From positions 1-32,780 of the forward strand of contig JBBREQ010000018.1 in the NCBI GenBank assembly GCA_038202795.1: a stretch of 32,780 bases of DNA. The letters run 5' to 3'. Shown in pieces: positions 8,043-15,261 of the stretch. Both the position numbers and the translations under genes were made by a program. Each line of letters begins with the position of its first letter. Within the stretch, counting starts at the first letter, position 1. The DNA is from PHET01 sp038202795. Lineage in GTDB: Bacteria; Actinomycetota; Coriobacteriia; Anaerosomatales; PHET01. The notes beneath the pieces were generated by a model that saw only the letters and a list, made by a program, of their open reading frames with translations, was not told where the DNA came from and did not search any database.

Positions 8043-9053
8043 TTAGCAGATACGCGGGAGCTGTTCTCCCACGAGCATGTCCATGATCCGGGTGGCCCCA
8101 AACGCTGTGTGCACGTATACCTTGCCTGCGGGCGATTCGGCAACCGTCCCGATCACGGCGGCATCCTCGCCGTACGGCGATGCTTTCATCGCCGCGAGCG
8201 CGGCTTGCGCCTGGTCCGCCGGCACGACGGCGATCATCTTGCCCTCGTTGGCGACCTGGAAGACGTCGTATCCTAGCATCTCCGAGGCACCGCGCACCTG
8301 ATCGTGCACGGGCACGGCGGTTTCCTCGACCGTGATCGACACGCCCGAGGCGCTCGCTAGCTCGTTGAGCGTCGAGGACACTCCGCCGCGCGTGGGGTCG
8401 CGGAAACAGCGCGTATCGGGCGCCGCCGCCAACACGTTGGCGATGAGCGCGTTGAGGGGGGCTGCGTCGGTCTCGATATCGGTCGAGAACGACAGGCCCT
8501 CCCGCGTGGAGACGATAGCGATGCCGTGGTCGCCGATCGTCCCCGAAATCAGCACCACATCGTCGGGCTTGCAGTACGAGCCGGACAGGTCCACACCGGC
8601 TGCGAGCGCGCCCACTCCGGCGGTGTTGATGAAAATGCCGTCGCAGCTGCCCTTCTCGACGACCTTGGTGTCACCCGTGACGATGTGCACGCCCGCCTCG
8701 CGGGCTGCGTCGCGCATCGACTCGAGAATCCGCTTGAGATCGGCCACCGGAAAACCCTCCTCGAGCACGAAGCCCACGCTCAGGTAGAGCGGCGTCGCGC
8801 CGGAGGTCGCCACGTCGTTCACCGTGCCGCAGACAGCCAAACGCCCGATGTCGCCACCCGGGAAGAAGATCGGATTCACGACGTAGGTGTCGGTGGAAAA
8901 TGCGAGCCTGGCGCCGTCGAACGGCAGCGAAGCGGCGTCGTCGAGGCGCGAGAGGTACTCCTCGGCGAACTCGGTGACGAACACATCGTCGATGAGCTCG
9001 CGCATCATCGTGCCACCCGAGCCGTGCGCGAGAAGGATGCGGTCAGAGCGCAT
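8043..9053 (-). CDS. hypE: Hydrogenase maturation protein HypE
   Basis: This 336-residue protein matches the PurM-like ATP-dependent dehydratase family. The N-terminus (LLAHGSGGTMMRELI) carries the nucleotide-binding start of the fold, and the C-terminus ends PRIC, giving the terminal Cys that accepts the carbamoyl group from HypF. HypE dehydrates this S-carboxamide to a thiocyanate and hands the cyanide to iron on the HypC-HypD complex, during assembly of the NiFe hydrogenase Fe(CN)2CO centre. The key residue and full length are intact. It is the last hyp gene of the hypF-C-D-E series, 41 bases after hypD. If HypF is inactive, HypE would lose its carbamoyl donor. Confidence 0.95.
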   Translation of the reverse strand: MRSDRILLAHGSGGTMMRELIDDVFVTEFAEEYLSRLDDAASLPFDGARLAFSTDTYVVNPIFFPGGDIGRLAVCGTVNDVATSGATPLYLSVGFVLEEGFPVADLKRILESMRDAAREAGVHIVTGDTKVVEKGSCDGIFINTAGVGALAAGVDLSGSYCKPDDVVLISGTIGDHGIAIVSTREGLSFSTDIETDAAPLNALIANVLAAAPDTRCFRDPTRGGVSSTLNELASASGVSITVEETAVPVHDQVRGASEMLGYDVFQVANEGKMIAVVPADQAQAALAAMKASPYGEDAAVIGTVAESPAGKVYVHTAFGATRIMDMLVGEQLPRIC

Positions 9054-9094
9054 AGTAGTCCCTTTCGAGTCGTTCCCCGATTGCCGCGCGAGCC

Positions 9095-10192
9095 CTAGCC
9101 CTGGTGGCGGCCGTAGTCAGTGTAGCGGTAGTAGGCCGCGCAGCTACCTTCCGATGAGACCATGCACGGCCCGATGGGGTGCTCGGGTGTGCAACCGCGC
9201 GCGAACAGCTTGCAGTCGAACGGCAACGTGATGCCGCGCAGCACCTCGCCGCACTGGCAGCCCTTGATCTCCCGGGGCTCGGGCAGCGTCACCGGCAGCT
9301 TCTTCACCGCGTCGTATGCCGAGAACTCCTCGCGGATACCCAAGCCGGTGCCGGGGATGACCCCGATGCCGCGCCAGTCCGCATCAACCGGCTCGAAGAC
9401 GCGTTCAACCATCTCGCGGGCGACGAGGTTGCCCTCGGGCATCACCCCCCGGTGATACGCGATCTCGATCTCGGCGCGCTTGTCCTCGAGCTGCTTGAGG
9501 ATCATGTAGACGCCTTGGAGCACGTCGACCGGCTCGAACCCGGTGATGACGCCGGGCACCCCGTACTTCTGGGCGAGGAACTCGTAGGGCTCGGAACCGA
9601 TGATCGTCGAGACGTGGCCGGGCAGGATGAACGCGTCGATCTGCACGTCGGGGTCGTTGATGAGCGCCTCGAGGGCCGCGGGAACGGTCTTGTGAGCGCA
9701 AAACACCGAGAAGTTCTCGAGTCCCTGTGACTGCGCGCGCAGGATCGCCGAGGCGATCAACGGAGCGGTGGTCTCGAAGCCCACAGCGACGAAGACGACT
9801 TCTCGATCGGGCTCCTTCTCGGCGAGTGCAAGGGCGTCGAGCGGTGAGTAGACGATACGGACGTCGCGTCCGTCGGCCTTCTCGCGCGACAGCGAAGAAT
9901 AGCTGCCGGGGACTTTCATCATGTCGCCGAACGTGGTGACGATGACCTCGGGCCGGCGGGAGAGTTCGATGGCGGTATCGATGTCATGATTCGCAGTAAC
10001 GCAGACAGGGCAGCCGGGGCCGGAGAGCAGGGTCACGTTTTCGGGCATGACGTTTCGCAGCCCGTTCTTGGCGATGGAGACCGTGTGCGTGCCGCAGACC
10101 TCCATGATCTTCACAGGGCCGGTCTTGGTGGCGTTGATAGCCTCGATCAGACCCTTCGCGATCTCAGGGTCTCGGAAGGCAGAGAGATCCAC
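9095..10192 (-). CDS. hypD: Hydrogenase maturation protein HypD
   Basis: The protein has 365 residues, the family's usual length. Conserved motifs are EVCGTHT (Cys33), GPGCPVCVT and GFETTAP, which with the first motif line the redox site. The C-terminal Cys-rich part (CQCGEVLRG, then CKLFARGC, then GPCMVSSEGSC) holds the [4Fe-4S] cluster ligands. HypD forms the scaffold with HypC on which iron receives CN and CO ligands. The gene starts 4 bases after the hypC stop, indicating tight co-translation. Confidence 0.96.
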   Translation of the reverse strand: MDLSAFRDPEIAKGLIEAINATKTGPVKIMEVCGTHTVSIAKNGLRNVMPENVTLLSGPGCPVCVTANHDIDTAIELSRRPEVIVTTFGDMMKVPGSYSSLSREKADGRDVRIVYSPLDALALAEKEPDREVVFVAVGFETTAPLIASAILRAQSQGLENFSVFCAHKTVPAALEALINDPDVQIDAFILPGHVSTIIGSEPYEFLAQKYGVPGVITGFEPVDVLQGVYMILKQLEDKRAEIEIAYHRGVMPEGNLVAREMVERVFEPVDADWRGIGVIPGTGLGIREEFSAYDAVKKLPVTLPEPREIKGCQCGEVLRGITLPFDCKLFARGCTPEHPIGPCMVSSEGSCAAYYRYTDYGRHQG

Positions 10193-10196
10193 GGGG

Positions 10197-10448
10197 CTAT
10201 GCCCCCTCTACGAGGAGACCTTCGTCCTCTGCGAAGAAGGGGAGCGTCTTGAGTAGCTCGAGCGTCTCGTTGGCGGTTTCTTCGTCAATGACCTGCAGGG
10301 CGAAGCCGGCATGGACCAAGACGAAGTCGCCTTCGACGGCCTCAGGCACCAAGTCGAGCGACACGGTGCGCGTCACGCCCATGATGTCGACCACGGCCAT
10401 ACTGTTGGGTTCCCTGGTGGAGATGCGAGCGGGTATTGCCAGACACAT
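10197..10448 (-). CDS. hypC: Hydrogenase maturation chaperone HypC
   Basis: This 83-residue protein begins MCLAIPARI, the invariant HypC start in which Cys2 (exposed after Met removal) binds iron. The small OB-like beta domain continues through VGVTRTVSLDLVPEA-type sequence and DFVLVHAGFALQVIDE, also family hallmarks. HypC carries the Fe(CN)2CO unit with HypD and delivers it to the hydrogenase large subunit. It lies between hypF (39-base gap) and hypD (4-base gap). Confidence 0.96.
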   Translation of the reverse strand: MCLAIPARISTREPNSMAVVDIMGVTRTVSLDLVPEAVEGDFVLVHAGFALQVIDEETANETLELLKTLPFFAEDEGLLVEGA

Positions 10449-10487
10449 AGCGTACGTCCCTTCTGTCGCCGGCCGGTTGCGCCAGCG

Positions 10488-12269
10488 CTAGCTTTGATGC
10501 CGCCGAGCCCATCCCACAACGGCCTGGCCGAATGAGACGGCCCCGTCGTTGACTGGCAGATTCACGTGGGTGAGCGGTGTGAGTCCCGCCTCTCGAAGTG
10601 CTTCCACGGCCCCGCCAAGCACAAGACGATTCATGAACACGCCGCCCGCCAGTGCGACCTTCCCAGTACCCAAGCGGACGGCGACGGACGTGCTCACTGC
10701 AACCACACAGGCGATCACCGCGCGATGAAACCGTGTAGAGATTACCCCTGCGGGTATTTGTAAGTCAACGTCCGAGAGGACTGCTGCAAGCAGCGCGCCA
10801 GCGTCTATGATGAGCGGACATTCGGGGTCCTCGGACTCGACGAGGTCGAGGTGGTAGGTGCCCTCAGCCGAGCTGTCGGCGGCGGCCTCGAGCAGAATCG
10901 CGGCCTCGCCCTCATAGCGAGCATCATCGGCGATTCCCGCGAGTGCGGCCACCGTGTCGAACAGCCGCCCCATCGAACTCGTGAGCGGACAGTTCACATG
11001 GCGCTCGATCATTCTCAGCAACGTGGACTCCTCGCCAGCCGCCAGTCGTGACCGCAGTGGAGCGGCCCCTGGATGACCGAGAAGACCGTATTCGTGCAGC
11101 GTACCCAGGGCCATCCGCGCAGGTCGCTTGATCGCGCCTGAGCCTCCAGGCATCGGAACGTAGCGCAGGTGGGCTACCCGCTCAGACTCCTGCCAATCAC
11201 ACACGAGCACTTCGCCGCCCCAGATGTGGCCGTCCGAGCCGTAGCCGGTGCCGTCAAACGCGATACCCACGACCTTCTCGGCGATTCCGTGCTCGGCGGT
11301 CACGCTCACGATATGCGCGTGATGGTGCTGCACGCTCACCTTGGGCAGGTCGAGTCCGAGCGCCCATTTCGTCGAGAGGTACTCGGGGTGGTCGTCGTGG
11401 GCCACGATGCGCGGCTCGATGCGGAACAGCCTCTTGTAGAGCTCAAGCGTGTCTTGGAAGCTCGCGAGCGTCTCGGCATTCTCGAGGTCACCGATGTGCT
11501 GCGAGACGAAGGCGTAGTCGCCCGTGATCAACGTGAACGTGTTCTTCTGCTCGGGCCCTGCCGCCACGATGTCAGTGTCTGCCGAGAACGGCAGTTTGAT
11601 GGGGTGGGGCGCATAGCCGCGCGCGCGGCGCACCGGCTCGATGATCCCGCGCACGACGCGCACGACCGAATCGTCGTAGCGGCTGTAGATCTCGCGGTCG
11701 TGCAAGAGAAAGGCATCCGCGATGCTGCCGAGACGCTCCAGCGCTTCCGCGTTGTCGGTGGCGATGGGTTCGTCCGAGAGGTTGCCGGACGTCATCACGA
11801 GGGGCGCGCCGACTGCTTCGAGGAGGAGGTGATGTAAGGGGGTGTAGGGGAGCATCACGCCGAGCTCGGCCAGACCGTCAGCGACGCCTGTTGCCAATTC
11901 CTGCATCGAGGCCGACGCCGCCTGCGACTCTGTGGGCCCGCCCGCCTCGCTCGTATCCCTCCGACGCAACAGGACCACGGGGCGGACCACTCCCGTTAGC
12001 AGGGACGCCTCTTGGTCGTCTATGAGGCAGTGGCGGGCTGCTTCCTCCAAAGATCGCATCATGACCGCCAGAGGTTTGCCCCAGCGGTGCTTGCGTTGGC
12101 GAAGGGTGGCCACGGCATCCTCGTCGAGAGCGCTGCACGCTAGGTGGAAGCCGCCCAGCCCCTTGATCGCCAGGATGTGGCCGTCTCGCAGCAGCGAGGC
12201 CGCAGCGTCGATGACCGCGTCGCTACGAGCCGCCTCGGCGTCGCGATTCCTATGAGGCCTTGGTGACAC
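10488..12269 (-). CDS. hypF: HypF C-terminal half (YrdC-like and Kae1-like domains), split from the N-terminal half
   Basis: This part holds the YrdC-like domain (LRDGHILAIKGLGGFHLAC, then LRQRKHRWGKPLAVM) and the Kae1-like carbamoyltransferase domain (HHHAHIVS with metal-binding His, FDGTGYGSDGHIWGGE, LAGGVFMN), all intact. HypF uses carbamoyl phosphate and ATP to carbamoylate the HypE C-terminal Cys. Normally one chain of about 750 residues holds everything. Here the N-terminal half ends at TAA 12369-12371 in the same reading frame. The frame stays open from there, and GTG 12362 is the first possible restart. GTG 12269 is preferred because GGAG (12276-12279) lies 6 bases before it and it falls just ahead of the conserved YrdC domain (593 residues). 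Either the halves work in trans or hypF is a recent pseudogene; sequence alone cannot decide. Confidence 0.8.
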   Translation of the reverse strand: MSPRPHRNRDAEAARSDAVIDAAASLLRDGHILAIKGLGGFHLACSALDEDAVATLRQRKHRWGKPLAVMMRSLEEAARHCLIDDQEASLLTGVVRPVVLLRRRDTSEAGGPTESQAASASMQELATGVADGLAELGVMLPYTPLHHLLLEAVGAPLVMTSGNLSDEPIATDNAEALERLGSIADAFLLHDREIYSRYDDSVVRVVRGIIEPVRRARGYAPHPIKLPFSADTDIVAAGPEQKNTFTLITGDYAFVSQHIGDLENAETLASFQDTLELYKRLFRIEPRIVAHDDHPEYLSTKWALGLDLPKVSVQHHHAHIVSVTAEHGIAEKVVGIAFDGTGYGSDGHIWGGEVLVCDWQESERVAHLRYVPMPGGSGAIKRPARMALGTLHEYGLLGHPGAAPLRSRLAAGEESTLLRMIERHVNCPLTSSMGRLFDTVAALAGIADDARYEGEAAILLEAAADSSAEGTYHLDLVESEDPECPLIIDAGALLAAVLSDVDLQIPAGVISTRFHRAVIACVVAVSTSVAVRLGTGKVALAGGVFMNRLVLGGAVEALREAGLTPLTHVNLPVNDGAVSFGQAVVGWARRHQS

Positions 12270-12342
12270 CTCGCGCTCCAACGTCCACTCCCAGTCAGAA
12301 GGGAACCTGAGTGGTGTGCCGCGCTCGCCCTCAAGCTGCGAG

Positions 12343-12425
12343 GGTGGGATGGGGGGTCCCACGCGCAGTTACGCAGGAGCCGAAGGCGACGAGGACTGTT
12401 TGAGCATGGGACCCCCCATCCCACC
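12343..12425. repeat. Palindromic element inserted in frame in hypF
   Basis: A perfect 19-bp inverted repeat, GGTGGGATGGGGGGTCCCA at 12343-12361 and its complement at 12407-12425, flanks a 45-base centre. The centre contains the in-frame TAA (12369-12371, minus strand) that cuts hypF. Compared with family length, the HypF segment between the second zinc finger (CGPRLYL) and the YrdC domain is about 60 residues too long, so about 180 bases are probably inserted, including sequence beyond the arms down to about 12250. No transposase and no clear target duplication are seen. Arms and inner flank resemble the palindrome in grpE. Confidence 0.85.
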
Positions 12426-13004
12426 TGTTTCGCCCGCATTCAGATAGAGCCGCGGCCCACAAACGAAGCAAGCATCGGGTTGCGCATGGAAGCGCCGGTC
12501 CGCGGGGTTCCCGTACTCCTCGGCGCACTGAGAGCACATCGGGAAGTCACGCATGGTGGTCATCGGACGGTCGTAAGGCACATCGGCGATGATGGTGAAG
12601 CGTGGTCCGCAGTTGGTGCAGTTGATGAAGGGGTAGCGGTGGCGGCGATCATCGGCTGCACGCAGCTCGGTAAGGCAGTCAGGACAGGTGGCGATGTCGG
12701 GGCTTACCAGCGTCATCGCACCCTCTTCGGCCACGGAAGCCCGGATCGAGAACTCGGGGAAGCCTTCGAAGTCGATCTGCTCGAAGACAACGTCTTCGAT
12801 GACGGACAGTGCGGGAGCGCGTTCGCGCAGAAGCGAAGGGAACGCATCGACCTTCTCGGCGGGGCCTTCGACAACGCAGTGGACGCCGTCGCTCGAGTTC
12901 AGCACCCAGCCGTTGAGTCCCTCCTCGACGGCAAGCGTGTACACGAAGGGGCGGAAACCCACCCCTTGGACGATGCCCGTCACGTGCAGCTGGAGCGCTT
13001 TCAT
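12369..13004 (-). CDS. hypF: HypF N-terminal half (acylphosphatase and zinc fingers), ended by an in-frame stop
   Basis: This 211-residue fragment starts at ATG 13004. Residues 1-90 are an acylphosphatase domain with the catalytic loop VQGVGFRPFV and the Asn-containing GWVLNSSDGV. Two zinc-finger units follow: CPDC with CTNC, and CSQC with CFVC, as in complete HypF. After CGPRLYLNAGE the sequence turns into a low-complexity tail (GGMGGPMLKQSSSPSAPA) encoded by the palindromic insertion and stops at TAA. The YrdC and Kae1 domains continue downstream in the same frame. In HypF the acylphosphatase domain hydrolyses carbamoyl phosphate and the rest transfers carbamoyl via AMP. The gene starts 5 bases after the upstream zinc-ribbon/HEPN-like gene. 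Confidence 0.82.
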   Translation of the reverse strand: MKALQLHVTGIVQGVGFRPFVYTLAVEEGLNGWVLNSSDGVHCVVEGPAEKVDAFPSLLRERAPALSVIEDVVFEQIDFEGFPEFSIRASVAEEGAMTLVSPDIATCPDCLTELRAADDRRHRYPFINCTNCGPRFTIIADVPYDRPMTTMRDFPMCSQCAEEYGNPADRRFHAQPDACFVCGPRLYLNAGETGGMGGPMLKQSSSPSAPA

Positions 13005-13009
13005 CGTGC

Positions 13010-13648
13010 TCAGTCGGTGCTGCGGCGACGGTGCCCGTCGGCGACGAAACGGTTGTTGATACGTACGAACAGCTTGTACGCCTGGTCGAGCAGGACCATG
13101 GCTTCATGGGCGCTGCCCACGGTGAGTTCCTCTTTGGCGGCCTCGAAAGACGAGTCGTGGATGAACGCGTTGCGCTCAGAGCGCAGAGCTCTCCACCGTC
13201 GGGGGAACTCGCCAAAGCCCAGCTCTGAAGCGGCGTCCTCGAACTGTTCGCCCGTCAGCGCGGGAAACAGCCTGCCGATGCGCTGGCCCACTGAACGCTG
13301 CGTATCGAGCACTGTGGCTGTCAGCTTCAGGCTCGCGCCATTGGCGGCCATGATGCGCGCCAAGATGTCCTCAATGAGCGACTCGAGGAAGGTGGCCGCG
13401 AGAATCACCACGATCTCGGACTCGCCTTCGATCTGATAGCGGCGCACCCGCGTGTCGAGCCGACGCAGGCGATCAGGAGGGAACTTCCGGTGGTCGCTCG
13501 ATTGTGCCCGGCATGTCGGGCAGGGCGACTCGCCCGCACCGAAGCGTGGGTCCGCCGAGAGAAACCCGCACGTCACGCACTCCCAATACAGAGGCGTGTG
13601 CTCGCTGAGGGCGGATCGTGGTGAGGGTTCGGGGTGCTTCTTGTTCAC
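13010..13648 (-). CDS. Zinc-ribbon protein with HEPN-like C-terminal domain
   Basis: This 212-residue protein is read from GTG 13648; a TTG at 13666 is less likely because it lies upstream of the predicted -10 box. A zinc ribbon (CVTC at 24-27 and CPTC at 43-46) is followed by an all-helical region. Near residue 159 it carries RNAFIH, an R-x4-H pattern like the HEPN RNase active site, in the context RSERNAFIHDSSF. A helix before it (VVILAATFLESLIEDILARI) also fits HEPN-type proteins. I do not recognise the exact family, and the HEPN assignment is an inference from motif and helicity. It heads the hypF transcript (gap 5 bases). Roles could range from RNA binding or cleavage to a structural helical bundle. 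Confidence 0.6.
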   Translation of the reverse strand: MNKKHPEPSPRSALSEHTPLYWECVTCGFLSADPRFGAGESPCPTCRAQSSDHRKFPPDRLRRLDTRVRRYQIEGESEIVVILAATFLESLIEDILARIMAANGASLKLTATVLDTQRSVGQRIGRLFPALTGEQFEDAASELGFGEFPRRWRALRSERNAFIHDSSFEAAKEELTVGSAHEAMVLLDQAYKLFVRINNRFVADGHRRRSTD

Positions 13649-13660
13649 CCGCCGATTGTA
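13646..13660 (-). promoter_or_regulatory. Candidate leaderless promoter of the hyp transcript
   Basis: A TACAAT -10 box (13655-13660, minus strand) ends 6 bases before GTG 13648, so transcription would begin at the start codon. No ribosome-binding site is visible before that codon. The spot lies directly after a terminator, consistent with a new transcript. No good -35 is seen. Confidence 0.5.
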
Positions 13661-13664
13661 CTGC

Positions 13665-13699
13665 AAAACAAAGAGGCGGCCCCCAGCAGGGACCGCCTC
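13665..13699 (-). terminator. Intrinsic terminator of the trxB-trxA transcript
   Basis: On the minus strand GAGGCGG (13693-13699) pairs with CCGCCTC (13673-13679), with three further inner G-C pairs after one mismatch, and the stem is followed by TTTGTTTT (13665-13672). It lies 15 bases after the stop of the small gene at 13715, the last of the trx series. Confidence 0.85.
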
Positions 13700-13714
13700 A
13701 TGCGATAACGAATC

Positions 13715-13966
13715 TCAGACGAGCTCTACGCTCGCATCGGGGTTCGCATCCGCGCCGTCGATCTGACTGAGCGCGCGGTCGAGCTTTGCGCGAGCTTCGC
13801 CCAACAGGACCGACGCCTGCGCGACTGAAGAGCTGGGGTGGACCATGTCCGCGTGGTCCGCGAGATGGTGAATCTGTTCGAGCCACTGCTGCGCCATGGC
13901 CAGCGTGTCATCGGCCTGGCCGAGCATGAGCTTCATCTGGTCGGTGTTTACGCCTTTTTGGCACAT
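13715..13966 (-). CDS. Small helical protein of unknown function, coupled to trxA
   Basis: This 83-residue product starts at ATG 13966, 4 bases after the trxA stop; the open frame further upstream only overlaps trxA in another frame. It is predicted to be nearly all helical (DQMKLMLGQADDTLAMAQQWLEQIHHLADHAD, here spanning residues 9-41, then VAQASVLLGEARAKLDRALSQI), with an acidic, disordered tail. It has one Cys near the N-terminus (MCQKG), no membrane segment and no motif I recognise. Placement at the end of the trxB-trxA operon before a terminator suggests a redox-linked accessory role, which is an inference from position only. Confidence 0.6.
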   Translation of the reverse strand: MCQKGVNTDQMKLMLGQADDTLAMAQQWLEQIHHLADHADMVHPSSSVAQASVLLGEARAKLDRALSQIDGADANPDASVELV

Positions 13967-13970
13967 GGCG

Positions 13971-14294
13971 CTATCCCAACCAAGCTGAGAGCTCGTCGAC
14001 CAGACGCTTCTTGGGCATCGCGCCCACGAGCTTCTTGACGACTTGCCCGTCGCTGAAGACGAGCAGGGTGGGAATCGAGAGGATGTCGTGCTTCGTGGCC
14101 ACAGCCGGGTTCTCGTCGACGTTGAGCTTGCCCACCGAAATGGCGTCATACTCGGCAGCCAGTTCGTTGAGTACCGGTTCCATCATTCGGCACGGGCCGC
14201 ACCACGGAGCCCAGAAATCCAGCACGAACGGCTTGGTGCTGGTTTCGACGGTATCCCCGAAGTTCGCATCTGTTACCTGTACGAGATCTGACAT
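13971..14294 (-). CDS. trxA: Thioredoxin
   Basis: This 107-residue protein is read from ATG 14294 (AGAGGGG upstream), giving MSDLVQVTDANF, the normal thioredoxin beginning. The active site WCGPC (Cys32, Cys35) and the cis-Pro loop (SIPTLLVF) are intact, and the length is standard. It reduces protein disulfides in the cytoplasm and is itself recycled by the thioredoxin reductase encoded 22 bases upstream. Together with trxB it forms a complete thioredoxin system. Confidence 0.95.
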   Translation of the reverse strand: MSDLVQVTDANFGDTVETSTKPFVLDFWAPWCGPCRMMEPVLNELAAEYDAISVGKLNVDENPAVATKHDILSIPTLLVFSDGQVVKKLVGAMPKKRLVDELSAWLG

Positions 14295-14316
14295 TGGTAC
14301 CCCTCTCCTGGCTGGA

Positions 14317-15261
14317 TCAGATAGTGCATGCGTTGGCGGCATCGACGTACCGCAGAGCCTCGAACGCGGCGGACGCGCCCTTTGCCGCAGCAGTGATGAC
14401 CTGCTTGAGCTCAGACTGGGTCACGTCGCCTGCGGCGAAGAGGCCCGGGACCGATGTGCGTCCATCGTGGTCGATAGAGATGTACCCGCTGGGCGACAGT
14501 TCGCACAGTTCCTGAGCCAACTCGTTGACCGGGTGTACGCCCACGAATATGAATACGCCGTCCACAGGGAGGAGCTTGTCCGGTTCACCTGCGGGCGATT
14601 CAAGCCTCAGAGCAGCTACTTTGCCGTTCTCGCCCACGATCTCGACGGGCACGCGGCTCAGTTCGAGTTCGATCTTGTCATTGGAGAAACACCGCTCCTG
14701 GATGCACTTCGTCGCTCGCAGCTCGTCGCGACGGTGAACCAGGTGCACCCGGGTGACGAACTTCGTGAGGAACATGGCCTCTTCCACCGCGGCGTCTCCG
14801 CCACCGATGACCGCCACGGTCTTGTCCCTGAACAGCGCGCCATCACACGTTGCGCACCAGGAAACCCCACGACCGGTGAACTCAGCCTCGCCCGGAATGC
14901 CCAGTTTGCGTGGTACCGCTCCGGTGGCGAGTATCACGCTGTGCGCCTCGAATTCCTCGCCTTCCGACGAGAGGACGAACTTCTCCCCGTCGGTGGTGAC
15001 GCGCTCGACCGGCGAGAACGTTCGAATCACCGCACCGTGCACCTCTGCCTGTTTGGTCATCAGTTCGCCGAGTTCAGAGCCGGAGATTCCGTCAGGGAAA
15101 CCGGGATAGTTCTCTACCCAGTCGGTTGTGACGATCTGCCCTCCGGGGAGGCCCCGCTCGAACACGACGGTCTTGGCGCGCCCACGCGATGCGTAGAGAG
15201 CGGCTGCGAGACCGGCAGGCCCGCCGCCGATGATCGCGATGTCGACGTGCTCACGTGTCAC
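14317..15261 (-). CDS. trxB: Thioredoxin reductase (flavoprotein)
   Basis: The protein has 314 residues from GTG 15261, whose codon overlaps the stop of the upstream PIN-TPR gene (GTGA). It has the FAD-binding start IIGGGPAGLAAALYASR, the redox motif CATC (Cys136-Cys139) of low-molecular-weight reductases, the NAD(P)H-binding VIGGGDAAVEEA, and the C-terminal FAD motif GLFAAGDV. It transfers electrons from NAD(P)H via FAD to thioredoxin. The immediate downstream neighbour is trxA, which is probably its substrate. Confidence 0.95.
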   Translation of the reverse strand: MTREHVDIAIIGGGPAGLAAALYASRGRAKTVVFERGLPGGQIVTTDWVENYPGFPDGISGSELGELMTKQAEVHGAVIRTFSPVERVTTDGEKFVLSSEGEEFEAHSVILATGAVPRKLGIPGEAEFTGRGVSWCATCDGALFRDKTVAVIGGGDAAVEEAMFLTKFVTRVHLVHRRDELRATKCIQERCFSNDKIELELSRVPVEIVGENGKVAALRLESPAGEPDKLLPVDGVFIFVGVHPVNELAQELCELSPSGYISIDHDGRTSVPGLFAAGDVTQSELKQVITAAAKGASAAFEALRYVDAANACTI

